This document shows positions 24,857 to 33,235 of a DNA stretch of 64,000 nucleotides, piece by piece (positions within the stretch are counted from its first letter, which is position 1; each line of letters starts with the position of its first letter). The stretch comes from Candidatus Saccharimonadota bacterium (GTDB lineage Bacteria; Patescibacteriota; Saccharimonadia; Saccharimonadales; UBA4665), in assembly GCA_028286245.1 (NCBI GenBank), contig JAQBRY010000004.1:186001-250000 (forward strand), read 5' to 3'. A model generated the notes under the pieces. It had not been told where the DNA came from, ran no database searches, and saw only the letters and a list, made by a program, of their open reading frames with translations. Made by a program: the position numbers and the translations under genes.

Positions 24857-27376
24857 CTATACCTGCGCCACGTCAAATTTTTGAGCCAGACTGGCTGCTA
24901 GCTGCTCCACCAGATTGCTTACTTCCTTATCAGTTAGCGTACGCTCATAGCTCGTCAGGCGTAGGCGGAAAGTGATTTGTTTATGGTCGGTGTCATCCTG
25001 ACGCTGATAAATATCCAGCGGACTTATTTGCAGCAAACTGTTGGGCGGCTTAATTACGCTCAGGTCGCTAAAGACCGCCTGCTGCAACTCGCCGTAGGAC
25101 AAAATATTAGGTATGCGGAAACAAATGTCCTGCTCGGTAGCCGGGAATTTGGAAAGGGTGCGATAGCCCTTGCTACCGGCAATACCAAACAGGGCTTCTA
25201 TATCTAGTTCAAAACCGGCACTAAAGACTGGCAATTTAAGGTTTTTACGGACAGCTGCGCTAAATTCTCCAACAATACCCAGTGGTTCACCACTAGCAAC
25301 GTCGGAGACGGCGGCGCATCGTTCAGGATCAAACGGTTTGACAAACGAAGAATCCGGCATGGTCGTAATTGGCTCAAAACGGAGCGCTAAGCCAAAATGG
25401 CTGGCCAGCGATTCCAAATAATACTTAGCCATGTGGTACGCAGCGCCGGATTTTTTGAGTTTGTCGTTGGCAGCGTATACAAATGCAAGTTTTTCGAACT
25501 CCTGAGGCAGGCCGTCAGCGTCGCTGTCAATGTAGTCCAGGCTGTGTACCTTGCCGAGTTCGAATAGCGCAAACTCATCATAGCCGGATTTTACATTGGC
25601 ATGAACTTTGTTGAGTAGGCTTGGGACCAGTGACAAGCGATAATACTGCAGCTCTGGGCTGAGCGCGTTATTGAGCTTAAAGGCCAGATCTTTGTTTTGG
25701 CCAACGTTATCAAGCAGCTTGCCGTGCACAAAGCTATAGGTGAGGACTTCATTGGCACCGCCACGGCTAAGCTGGTTGCGAATAGCCGTCTTAAAGTTAA
25801 ACAAATAATTGGTGGTAGCTGGAGCAACCGATCTAAGAGGCAGCTGCAAGGGCAATTTGTCAAAACCATGTAGACGACCAACTTCTTCTACAATGTCTTC
25901 TCTGAGTTCAATATCGGTGCGCCAGAATGGGGCACTTACTTGTAGCCAGTCGTCGTGGGATTCCACCGTAAATTCAGCATTCGCAAGCACCGTAGCCATT
26001 TCGCTGCCGCTCAGTAAAAAGCCAAGTCGAGCATTTATAAAAGCAGTTTCGATACTCATTGGCGGGTGGAGTGATCCACGTTGTAGCGTCTCGGAAGGCA
26101 GGCTGGTACTGTCTAGAACATCACTAGCGAGTTGCGCCGTCCCACCGGCAAGTAATTCCTGCGCTGCCTTTAAGAGGACAGCCTCATTTTGGAGTGGACT
26201 TTGGCCCTTGTTAAACCGCGTCACGGCGTCACTAAACAAGCCGTGCGCCATGCTGGTGCGACGAATTGAGTACATATCAAAGGTGGCACATTCTAAAATA
26301 ATAGCAACCGTTGCGTCGGTTACTTCCGTTTCTGCACCGCCCATGACGCCGCCGAGTCCGACCGGTGTGGTTTCGGTGGCAATCATAATAGCTTCCTTGC
26401 GGGGATCAATCGTTTTGCCATTAAGTAACGTCAGGCGCTCGCTATCACGCGGGTTGCGCGCAATTAAGGTTGCCGTATCGGTACCATCAAGCGCTCGTAC
26501 CTTGTCGTAATCATAGGCGTGGAGAGGCTGCCCGGTGAGCATCATCATGTAATTAGTGACGTCAACAATATTGTTGATGGGGCGGATACCTACCCGGCTC
26601 AGCAGCGTCTGTAGCCAGATTGGACTTGGTTGTACTTTGAGCCCGCTTATGGCCACCGCCATAAATCGCGGTACCAGTTCGGGCAGCTCGTTTTTAATTA
26701 CCAAGGGCAAGCGGTCAGCGCTAAGCGGCAGCTCTTTACTAGGGTTTTTGTACCAATCGGGTGAAGTAAACTGCTGACCCAGTACGGCGGCAACTTCACG
26801 GGCCACACCTAGCTCGCCAAAGCAATCAGGACGGTGGGTAAACATTTTGTTTTCGACGTCTATAATAACGTCGTCAAGCTTGTAGGTTTTAGCAAAATCG
26901 GCACCCGGTTCACCGGCATCAATTTCCATAATGCCTTCGTGCCCATCGCCAATGGCCAGCTCTTTAGGGCTGGCTAACATGCCATTACTGAGCGTGCCGC
27001 GAAGACTCCGAGCCTCTAATACAAAGGGATCCTTGCCAAAACTACTCGGCACAGTAGTACCGGGAGGTAACCAGGCTACTAAAATCCCGGCCCGGACATT
27101 AGGCGCACCACACACTACCTGCACCAGCCCCTGATCATTGCGCTCAACATTACTGGCCTTACCGCCGTCATCAATCCAACAAACATTAAGATGATCGGAG
27201 TCGGCTAGTTTTTCGCAGCTAACAACACGAGCAATTAGCACGTCCTTGTACTGCGCACCCAGATCAATCACGGCTTCGACTGCACCAATTTGCGCACCAA
27301 TACATGCCACTAGCTCGTCTGTGGGTGGAAGTTCAAAATCTAAATATTCTTTAATCCAGTTGACGCTTACTTTCAC
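24857..27376 (-). CDS. pheT: phenylalanyl-tRNA synthetase beta subunit
   Basis: 839 residues. PheT forms the alpha2-beta2 synthetase with PheS; it binds tRNA and carries the editing site. Domains in order: N-terminal VSVNWIKEYLDF, an EMAP-like tRNA-binding domain (residues about 40-150), the B3/B4 editing domain, B5 domain (RLGFLLSG region) and the C-terminal anticodon-binding FDX-ACB domain. The start is GTG 27376, overlapping the stop of the small upstream gene as GTGA and preceded by AGAGG. An ATG six codons upstream (27394) is less likely. Confidence 0.96.
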   Translation of the reverse strand: MKVSVNWIKEYLDFELPPTDELVACIGAQIGAVEAVIDLGAQYKDVLIARVVSCEKLADSDHLNVCWIDDGGKASNVERNDQGLVQVVCGAPNVRAGILVAWLPPGTTVPSSFGKDPFVLEARSLRGTLSNGMLASPKELAIGDGHEGIMEIDAGEPGADFAKTYKLDDVIIDVENKMFTHRPDCFGELGVAREVAAVLGQQFTSPDWYKNPSKELPLSADRLPLVIKNELPELVPRFMAVAISGLKVQPSPIWLQTLLSRVGIRPINNIVDVTNYMMMLTGQPLHAYDYDKVRALDGTDTATLIARNPRDSERLTLLNGKTIDPRKEAIMIATETTPVGLGGVMGGAETEVTDATVAIILECATFDMYSIRRTSMAHGLFSDAVTRFNKGQSPLQNEAVLLKAAQELLAGGTAQLASDVLDSTSLPSETLQRGSLHPPMSIETAFINARLGFLLSGSEMATVLANAEFTVESHDDWLQVSAPFWRTDIELREDIVEEVGRLHGFDKLPLQLPLRSVAPATTNYLFNFKTAIRNQLSRGGANEVLTYSFVHGKLLDNVGQNKDLAFKLNNALSPELQYYRLSLVPSLLNKVHANVKSGYDEFALFELGKVHSLDYIDSDADGLPQEFEKLAFVYAANDKLKKSGAAYHMAKYYLESLASHFGLALRFEPITTMPDSSFVKPFDPERCAAVSDVASGEPLGIVGEFSAAVRKNLKLPVFSAGFELDIEALFGIAGSKGYRTLSKFPATEQDICFRIPNILSYGELQQAVFSDLSVIKPPNSLLQISPLDIYQRQDDTDHKQITFRLRLTSYERTLTDKEVSNLVEQLAASLAQKFDVAQV

Positions 27377-27804
27377 GACTGAGCCTCTTTCCATAACGCG
27401 TATTTGTTTCGCAGGTTTTCCATTTCTTTGGCGTCCTTTTTAGCTGACAACTGCATGGCGTTTTCGGTGCCACGCTTAATAGCGTCAATAATTTTGCTGA
27501 GTCGCAGCAAAATATCGGGATCAAGCTCCAGGAATGACCGCTTGCCGGCAAAACGGTACATAGTTAGCAGCGTGTAGGCATGTTTATGGGCACTGCCCCA
27601 TTCGTATTCGGTAGTAGTCGGCTCAAGGTTTCCCACGGCTAGCGATAGATAGTAGAGGGTTTCGTTGGCAGCGGTGCGGAGCTTTGCTTGGGTATCCCAT
27701 TTTTCTTCTTCGGGTAGCTCGGCCAGCTTGCCATACATATAGCCCACTAGGTCCAGGGTTTCGTTGAGCAACACCGTATTGTCGTCGATAGCTGGCTTGG
27801 TCAT
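27373..27804 (-). CDS. small helical protein between pheS and pheT
   Basis: 143 residues, predicted all-helical and soluble, with four amphipathic stretches (about 8-29, 36-60, 68-92 and 95-140). The arrangement (conserved hydrophobic heptads, LRTAANETLYYLSLAVGN) resembles the four-helix-bundle family related to 23S rRNA intervening-sequence proteins, but this is only a fold impression. It overlaps pheS by ATGA and pheT by GTGA, so it is translated between the two synthetase subunits. Confidence 0.8.
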   Translation of the reverse strand: MTKPAIDDNTVLLNETLDLVGYMYGKLAELPEEEKWDTQAKLRTAANETLYYLSLAVGNLEPTTTEYEWGSAHKHAYTLLTMYRFAGKRSFLELDPDILLRLSKIIDAIKRGTENAMQLSAKKDAKEMENLRNKYALWKEAQS

Positions 27805-28850
27805 GAAAATTGCCTCAAAAAGTCTAGTTTGGCGCTTTCAAAGTGGCGAATATCTTCGATACCATACTTCATGAGTACCAGACGCTCAATACCAAAGCCC
27901 CAGGCAAAGCCGGTATACACTTCTGGATCTATGCCAGCATGGCGCAGCACATTAGGGTGGATCATGCCGCAACCAACCAGTTCCAGCCACTGCTGTTCTT
28001 CCGAATCATCCTTACGAAGCACGGCTGGCCGTTCTATGGCAAACTCAAAGCTTGGCTCAGTGAATGGAAAATAAAAAGGTTGCGTTTTGGTTTTAAGTTC
28101 CTGGCCGAAGTAGCTGTTTAAGAATGTTTGTAGCGTTGCCATCAGCATACCGGCATTAACACCCGTGGATACGTAGACGCCTTCGAGCTGGTAAAAGGTA
28201 TGCTCGTGTGTGGCATCCAGGTCCTCGTTACGGAAAACGCGTCCGGGCATCACACTGGCAATGGGAGTGCCGGCTTCTAGCTGTGCCTTACCGGCCTTGA
28301 GAATACGGTGCTGCATGATGCTGGTATGGGCCGGCGCAATCAGTGATTTTCCGTTCTTATCGGTTTGTTCAGTGGTAAAGGTATCAAAGTCATCTCGGGC
28401 CGGATGGCCTTCGGGGAAGTTGAGGGTATTAAACATGTGGTGGTCGTCATCTATCTGGCGTGATTCAACGGCTGCAAAGCCCATCCGGCCAAAAATATCT
28501 ACGATAGTGGCAATTTCGGTCATGAGGGGGTGCACACTACCGAGCTCCGTGGGGAGCAGATGCGGTCGATCGGCGACGGCAGTATTACTGGCAAAAGGCG
28601 CTGTGACATCAATTGGCGGCAACGACGCGGCATCGACCTGCGTAGCCTGCACTAGAGCTGTTAGCTCCTGGCGTAGCGCATTAACCTCTTGACCGAACGA
28701 TGCCTTCTCTTCTGGTGGCAAAATCCGCAGCTGGTCGTAGAGGGCCCTAAGCTCAACAGCCTTAAAAATGTCCTGCTTTACGCTCAACTCTTGTAAGCGA
28801 TTTTTGAGCAATTCGGCGGTTTGGTCTATTAGGGTATTTTGGTAGCTCAT
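27801..28850 (-). CDS. pheS: phenylalanyl-tRNA synthetase alpha subunit
   Basis: 349 residues from ATG 28850. PheS carries the aminoacylation site. After an N-terminal coiled coil (about 1-85), class II motifs are seen: motif 2 GRVFRNEDLDATHEHTFYQLEG (its core FRNEDLDATH at about 197-206) and motif 3 GFAWGFGIERLVLMKYGI near the end. The frame is open upstream to 29024 but that part lacks family similarity and overlaps the divergent gene. TATTCT lies six bases before the ATG, and a second TATACT overlaps it. Confidence 0.96.
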   Translation of the reverse strand: MSYQNTLIDQTAELLKNRLQELSVKQDIFKAVELRALYDQLRILPPEEKASFGQEVNALRQELTALVQATQVDAASLPPIDVTAPFASNTAVADRPHLLPTELGSVHPLMTEIATIVDIFGRMGFAAVESRQIDDDHHMFNTLNFPEGHPARDDFDTFTTEQTDKNGKSLIAPAHTSIMQHRILKAGKAQLEAGTPIASVMPGRVFRNEDLDATHEHTFYQLEGVYVSTGVNAGMLMATLQTFLNSYFGQELKTKTQPFYFPFTEPSFEFAIERPAVLRKDDSEEQQWLELVGCGMIHPNVLRHAGIDPEVYTGFAWGFGIERLVLMKYGIEDIRHFESAKLDFLRQFS

Positions 28851-28856
28851 ATCTGA

Positions 28857-28862
28857 AGAATA
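28857..28862 (-). promoter_or_regulatory. leaderless-type -10 box of pheS operon
   Basis: TATTCT, six bases (TCAGAT), ATG on the minus strand; an overlapping TATACT sits five bases further upstream. Confidence 0.5.
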
Positions 28863-28970
28863 GTATAACAGCCCTTTGAGTTTGATGCATAAAAAACAAT
28901 TTCCATAAAGCGATATAACGTATACACTGAGCATAAACATACCGTAAGCACTATAAAATAAGGAATAACA

Positions 28971-29393
28971 ATGACAACGGTCCTCCAATCTCCCGAACTC
29001 GTTCATCAATCTACCGCAGAGCAACGAGAGAGGCTGACTCCCCGTGTCGGCGAATACGCTGTCGTAGAAGTTACGGATATACGGTTAGTAAAGTCTGAAG
29101 AACCTCGAGTAAACGGCCAAAAACAAAAATATAAAAAGCACAAGATCATCACAGCCTACTGCGGACTCGTAATACAGACGCCGGAAACTACACCTGCCTT
29201 CGAAGCTATCAGATATGCTAGCGAAGCCGCACCCAGGGTATACGAGCGTGCACCAATATACCAGCTTACCGATGTAAGATTGGATGGGACAGATACCGCT
29301 AGCGAAATAGCTCGCACTGCTGATCTGATTCTAATTCCTGGTGCTTCTCAGGAATTTAAGTTTACACGCATTGAAACCCCTCTCGATCTGTAA
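28971..29393 (+). CDS. unknown soluble protein
   Basis: 140 residues, not recognised. It is soluble, with alternating hydrophobic residues suggesting beta structure (YAVVEVTDIRLV and LILIPGASQEFKFTRIE) and a basic patch QKQKYKKHK at about 48-58. The ATG is preceded by AAGGA. A TACACT box at 28923-28928 followed by AGCATAAACA marks the probable transcript start, divergent from pheS. Confidence 0.65.
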   Translation: MTTVLQSPELVHQSTAEQRERLTPRVGEYAVVEVTDIRLVKSEEPRVNGQKQKYKKHKIITAYCGLVIQTPETTPAFEAIRYASEAAPRVYERAPIYQLTDVRLDGTDTASEIARTADLILIPGASQEFKFTRIETPLDL

Positions 29394-29411
29394 GTTTGAC
29401 CTCGAGTAAGC

Positions 29412-29417
29412 TATACT
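29412..29417 (+). promoter_or_regulatory. leaderless-type -10 box of yajQ
   Basis: TATACT, six bases (AGGCCT), ATG at 29424. Confidence 0.6.
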
Positions 29418-29423
29418 AGGCCT

Positions 29424-29921
29424 ATGGCAAATTTTTCTTTTGATGCAGTCAGCGATTATGACAAGGCCGAGATGAACAATGTCTTTGACCAAACGCAGCG
29501 CGAAATTACCAGCCGCTACGACTTTAAAGGCACGCCGGCCGATCTCGAATGGCTCGACGGCGAAAAGGCCGGCTTTAAAATCACCGGCAACGGCGAATGG
29601 CAAATCGAAGCCATCTTGGATATTATCCGCAAAAAACTGGCCGCCCGCGAGCAAAGCCAAAAACTGCTCGATCTCTCGAGCGAAATAGTTGAGAGCAACA
29701 TGAAAGCTACCAAGGAAGTTCCTCTCAAAAAGGGCCTCGACCAAGAAAAGGCTAAAAAAATCACCAGCCTCATCCGCGAGCAATACCCTAAGGTCAAAAC
29801 CCAGATCCAGGGCGACCTAGTCCGCATCACCAGCAATAGCAAAGACGACTTGCAACAAGTCATGCAGATACTACGCGCTGCCGACTTTGACTTTCCCGTA
29901 AGCTTTACCAACTACCGCTAA
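29424..29921 (+). CDS. yajQ: YajQ-family nucleotide-binding protein
   Basis: 165 residues, full length for DUF520/YajQ. These small proteins with two ferredoxin-like domains bind nucleotides; some bind cyclic di-GMP. The family start FSFDAVSDYDKAEMNNVFDQ and SRYDFKGT, then NMKATKEVPLKKGLDQEKAK and the closing DFDFPVSFTNYR are all clear. A cytoplasmic regulatory or RNA-related role is known only for some members. It is followed by the GH63-like gene after 19 bases. Confidence 0.95.
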   Translation: MANFSFDAVSDYDKAEMNNVFDQTQREITSRYDFKGTPADLEWLDGEKAGFKITGNGEWQIEAILDIIRKKLAAREQSQKLLDLSSEIVESNMKATKEVPLKKGLDQEKAKKITSLIREQYPKVKTQIQGDLVRITSNSKDDLQQVMQILRAADFDFPVSFTNYR

Positions 29922-29940
29922 AGACTATACTTATAAGCAT

Positions 29941-31260
29941 ATGCAAGATTCGACTGACCTCTTTTCCCGGATGAAAGCCGTTTTAGACATGAACGATCGT
30001 GGTAGTTACACCCAGCCGGCACATGGGCTCTACCCACACCAGTGGCTCTGGGACAGCTGTTTTATTGCCATTGGTCTTAGGCACATCGATGTTGAGCGGT
30101 CCAAAATGGAAATTATCAGCCTGCTCCGCGGCCAATGGCATAACGGCATGATGCCTAACATTATTTTTCGTGATGATCCGCAGTACCGCACCGACCGTGG
30201 TATTTGGCGCAGCTGGGTCAACCCATTTGCCCCTGACGGCGTAGCCACTACCGGCATTACCCAGCCACCGATGCTGGCCGAGGCAGTGGTCCAAATTGGT
30301 AGCCTAATGGAATGGCCGGAATGTAGGGCGTGGTACCGCCAAGTCTGGCCGGCCCTGCTCGCCTATCATGAGTGGCTGTATGCCGACCGCGACCCGCACC
30401 ACGAGGGCTTAGTCCTCCAGATTCACCCCTGGGAAACCGGGCTCGATAATACGCCACCGTGGATGGCCGAAATGCACCAGCACCAGCTGCCGCTCTGGAT
30501 AAACATCATCGAAAAAACCAGATTTGATAAAGTTATCAGCCTTTTCCGCCGTGACACGCACTCGGTGCCTATGGATGAGCGCTTCTCCACCATCGAGGCC
30601 ATTGGCCTATTTGATATCCAGCGCCGCCTCCGCCGCAAAGCCTACGACAGCAACAAAATTCTGGACCACGGGCTGTTTGCCATCGAGGACTTGGCCTTTA
30701 ACAGTATCTTTATCCGGGCAAACCAACACCTGCGTGACATTGCCCACAGCCTCAAGGAGATCCTGCCAAAAGAGCTTGAACATCACATATCGCTGACAGA
30801 AAAAGCCTTCGAAGAACTTTGGGACCCCTACACCATGCAGTACTATTCACGCGACTTTATTACACACCGGCTGCTCAAAGAACCGAGTATTGCCACGTTA
30901 TTGCCCCTATACGCCGGTCACGTTACTCCCGAACGAGCCAAGGAGCTGGTAAAACTCCTCGAAAATGAATACGCCTTTGGGCCAGCCTTCCCGGTACCCA
31001 GCGTTCCTATTAATTCCACCTGGTATAATCCACGGCTCTACTGGCAAGGACCCAGCTGGGTAAACATGAACTGGCTAATTATTGACGGCCTCAAGCGTTA
31101 CGGTTTTAGCGACCACGCTGAGGCCCTACGCGAAAGCACCTTAGAGATGGTCGAAAAAAGCGGCAGCTCCGAGTACTTTGATCCGCGTGATGGCTCGGGT
31201 GCCGGTGCCGACAATTTTTCCTGGACAGCCGCCCTGGCTATTGACCTACTTAAGCGTTAA
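29941..31260 (+). CDS. GH63-like glycosidase (mannosyl-/glucosylglycerate hydrolase type)
   Basis: 439 residues forming an (alpha/alpha)6 toroid typical of GH63/trehalase-like enzymes. Conserved stretches are YPHQWLWDSCFIAIGL (about 31-46), the substrate loop HPWETGLDNTPPW (about 161-173) and the C-terminal SGAGADNFSWTAAL. Members of this group hydrolyse mannosylglycerate, glucosylglycerate or oligosaccharides. No signal peptide, so the substrate should be cytoplasmic. A TATACT lies nine bases before the ATG. The stop overlaps that of the convergent TrmB-like regulator by four bases, a hint that the regulator may act on this gene. Confidence 0.82.
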   Translation: MQDSTDLFSRMKAVLDMNDRGSYTQPAHGLYPHQWLWDSCFIAIGLRHIDVERSKMEIISLLRGQWHNGMMPNIIFRDDPQYRTDRGIWRSWVNPFAPDGVATTGITQPPMLAEAVVQIGSLMEWPECRAWYRQVWPALLAYHEWLYADRDPHHEGLVLQIHPWETGLDNTPPWMAEMHQHQLPLWINIIEKTRFDKVISLFRRDTHSVPMDERFSTIEAIGLFDIQRRLRRKAYDSNKILDHGLFAIEDLAFNSIFIRANQHLRDIAHSLKEILPKELEHHISLTEKAFEELWDPYTMQYYSRDFITHRLLKEPSIATLLPLYAGHVTPERAKELVKLLENEYAFGPAFPVPSVPINSTWYNPRLYWQGPSWVNMNWLIIDGLKRYGFSDHAEALRESTLEMVEKSGSSEYFDPRDGSGAGADNFSWTAALAIDLLKR

Positions 31261-32012
31261 TCATCAATCGGAAAAGGTCCCCAGATTTTCTTAAATACCA
31301 GACGTTGCAGCGTGGCAATGGCAGTATCTTCTACCACCACGCCCCGAATATAGCCTGTTTCTGGCAGCGTGATCTGAGCTACCTTATTACCGTAAATAAT
31401 CACGTATGCGGCCGGCCGTTCTCTAGTGCTGAGCAGTTTACGTTTGGCTAAATTCGCCTTTCGGCCGACCTTGCCGACGCCTATCACCTGCACATTTATC
31501 CCCATTTGCACCCGCCTGCGTGTAAAGTTGCGAAATTTAGCATACAAATGGTTCCGCACCTCAGCCGACGAAAATACGTGGTAGGTCTTATCTTCCAGGG
31601 CCGCTACCGTTGTTAGCACGTCCTGGAGTAACGTCGCTACTTCTTCTTCGCCGTCATAATACTTGGTGAACTGCGCAGCCTGGCTCACCGGCTGCAACTG
31701 CTTTAACATGGTCACGTACTCTGCAATCTTAGGCACTTCGTTGCCTATTGCCCGCTGGCGCTCGACTGCATAGGCCTGCAGCTTCTCGGGAGCTTCAGCC
31801 GCATAATATTTTCGTTTATTTTTAAGATGGCTACTGAGCAGACCGTATGACTGTAATTTTTTAATTACCTCGTAGGTGGTGCCACGATTCATGCCGGTCA
31901 GCTCGGCCACCGTACGGATACTTGCCGCCTCGCGCTGCTGTAGTAATGCCTCGTACACCTTAAGATCACGAGGTTCGAGCGCCAGCAGCTGATGGTCAAA
32001 TGGTAATGACAT
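31257..32012 (-). CDS. TrmB-like helix-turn-helix regulator
   Basis: 251 residues from ATG 32012 (upstream ATG 32048 would add 12 residues with a poor context). The N-terminal winged helix reads VYEALLQQREAASIRTVAELTGMNRGTTYEVIKKLQSYGLL (recognition helix about residues 40-55), as in TrmB-family sugar-responsive regulators and the archaeal HTH_34-type domains. The C-terminal 150 residues resemble the phospholipase-D-like effector part of TrmB proteins (YHVFSSAEVRNHL). TATACT lies eight bases before the ATG. Effector and targets are unknown. Confidence 0.8.
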   Translation of the reverse strand: MSLPFDHQLLALEPRDLKVYEALLQQREAASIRTVAELTGMNRGTTYEVIKKLQSYGLLSSHLKNKRKYYAAEAPEKLQAYAVERQRAIGNEVPKIAEYVTMLKQLQPVSQAAQFTKYYDGEEEVATLLQDVLTTVAALEDKTYHVFSSAEVRNHLYAKFRNFTRRRVQMGINVQVIGVGKVGRKANLAKRKLLSTRERPAAYVIIYGNKVAQITLPETGYIRGVVVEDTAIATLQRLVFKKIWGPFPIDD

Positions 32013-32138
32013 TTGATTGCAGTATACAACACACTCAAAAACATGCATATTTTTGTCATTTTTTTTCGGCCATTACATCTTACTTTTTGAATAGTGCCGA
32101 CATATCATAGTAAAGCCATTTAAAAAGGAGTTAAGCAT

Positions 32139-32555
32139 ATGGGTTATGACAGAGTGAGATTATTTGAAGGCGTCGGCGGCGAAAGCACGTTAATATCCGC
32201 CGATAAAGCTTCATCACAGACGGTGTACGGATATAAATTTGGTCACTTCGCATCGCTTATCGGTTTTACAGTTAGGAGAGTTGTAGATATACAGGCACTC
32301 GTGAGCGATGAAGGCTTACAATCGTTAGTAAACAACGGTCGAGCACAAGTAGCAGAATTTCCTGAAGCAGCACGTCAGAAGTGGCATGCCGAAAAATCAC
32401 GCGCTGAAGACGCTATTGAACTTAAGCCGCCGTTAGACGAACACACACTACCAATCATATTAGCGTATTTGAAGACACACTGCGATCCGAATGACGCAGG
32501 CATGATTATTGATAACCGTACTGAACCAGAAATGTGTATTGCTGATCTGGCCTAG
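32139..32555 (+). CDS. unknown small protein
   Basis: 138 residues, not recognised. Soluble, acidic in the C-terminal third, no membrane segment. The start is supported by AAAAAGGAG eight bases upstream. It is followed after 54 bases by another unknown gene with its own AAAGGAG, and the pair may form a small operon. Confidence 0.65.
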   Translation: MGYDRVRLFEGVGGESTLISADKASSQTVYGYKFGHFASLIGFTVRRVVDIQALVSDEGLQSLVNNGRAQVAEFPEAARQKWHAEKSRAEDAIELKPPLDEHTLPIILAYLKTHCDPNDAGMIIDNRTEPEMCIADLA

Positions 32556-32609
32556 AGCTAGCAACCAGCTCGGGCCCGATAGAGAAACCCACTAATAAAG
32601 GAGAACCCT

Positions 32610-33221
32610 ATGTCACTACCCACTATAGAAATGCGTCATCGAGATGTCAGTGCCCCGGCGCACGAGCTGACAGTCTGCCTAGCTCTAGAAGACCTGGACG
32701 GCGCATACACAACCATGCTGATAGAAGGTCGGCATAGAACTGAGCTTGGACCGTTATCAGAAAGACCGTACACGCTCAGTGATAGTGTAGTGTATTTAGC
32801 GAGCATCGGGGGCCAGGTATGGTTTAACGATCCGCAAAACCAGGAACGGCTTGATAGATGCCAAGGCATATATCAGCGGCTCGGACAGAGTGCTGTGGTA
32901 TCCACTCTTGAGTCCGATTTTACAATTCTTAGGCGCCGCCCGGCAGCTGCTAATGGTGTATACGTAAATATGAAAGCTACGAATGCATTTGCTACCAGGA
33001 TGGTAGCAGTATCGACAGCAGAGAACCAAAGTGAGGAGAGTATATTCGGTATGCCGCCCTATATCACCGTCACAGACGTAATAAGCACACTCGCGCATGG
33101 CGGCCTCGAAGCATACTGCAGAGGACCCTTACAGGAATCGGCTAGAAAGATGATTTTAGAGAGATTTATAGGCCACAATATGCAATTACTTGCTCGAGCC
33201 GATAGCACTGAACTCGCGTAG
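32610..33221 (+). CDS. unknown protein
   Basis: 203 residues, not recognised. Predicted soluble mixed alpha/beta protein. AAAGGAG lies about seven bases before the ATG. It ends 14 bases from the rmuC stop on the other strand. Position beside the 138-residue gene suggests linked roles, without further clue. Confidence 0.65.
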   Translation: MSLPTIEMRHRDVSAPAHELTVCLALEDLDGAYTTMLIEGRHRTELGPLSERPYTLSDSVVYLASIGGQVWFNDPQNQERLDRCQGIYQRLGQSAVVSTLESDFTILRRRPAAANGVYVNMKATNAFATRMVAVSTAENQSEESIFGMPPYITVTDVISTLAHGGLEAYCRGPLQESARKMILERFIGHNMQLLARADSTELA

Positions 33222-33235
33222 TTGTAGTTTGTAGC

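Noticed and set aside
25809-26510. 233-codon open frame opposite pheT
   Set aside because: Ser/Arg/Ala-biased shadow frame of a well-identified gene, without ribosome site or family likeness.
28210-28692. 160-codon open frame opposite pheS
   Set aside because: Shadow frame of pheS with no own signals.
28851-29024. Upstream extension of pheS
   Set aside because: It has no PheS similarity, crosses the divergent promoter region and overlaps the start of the plus-strand gene at 28971.
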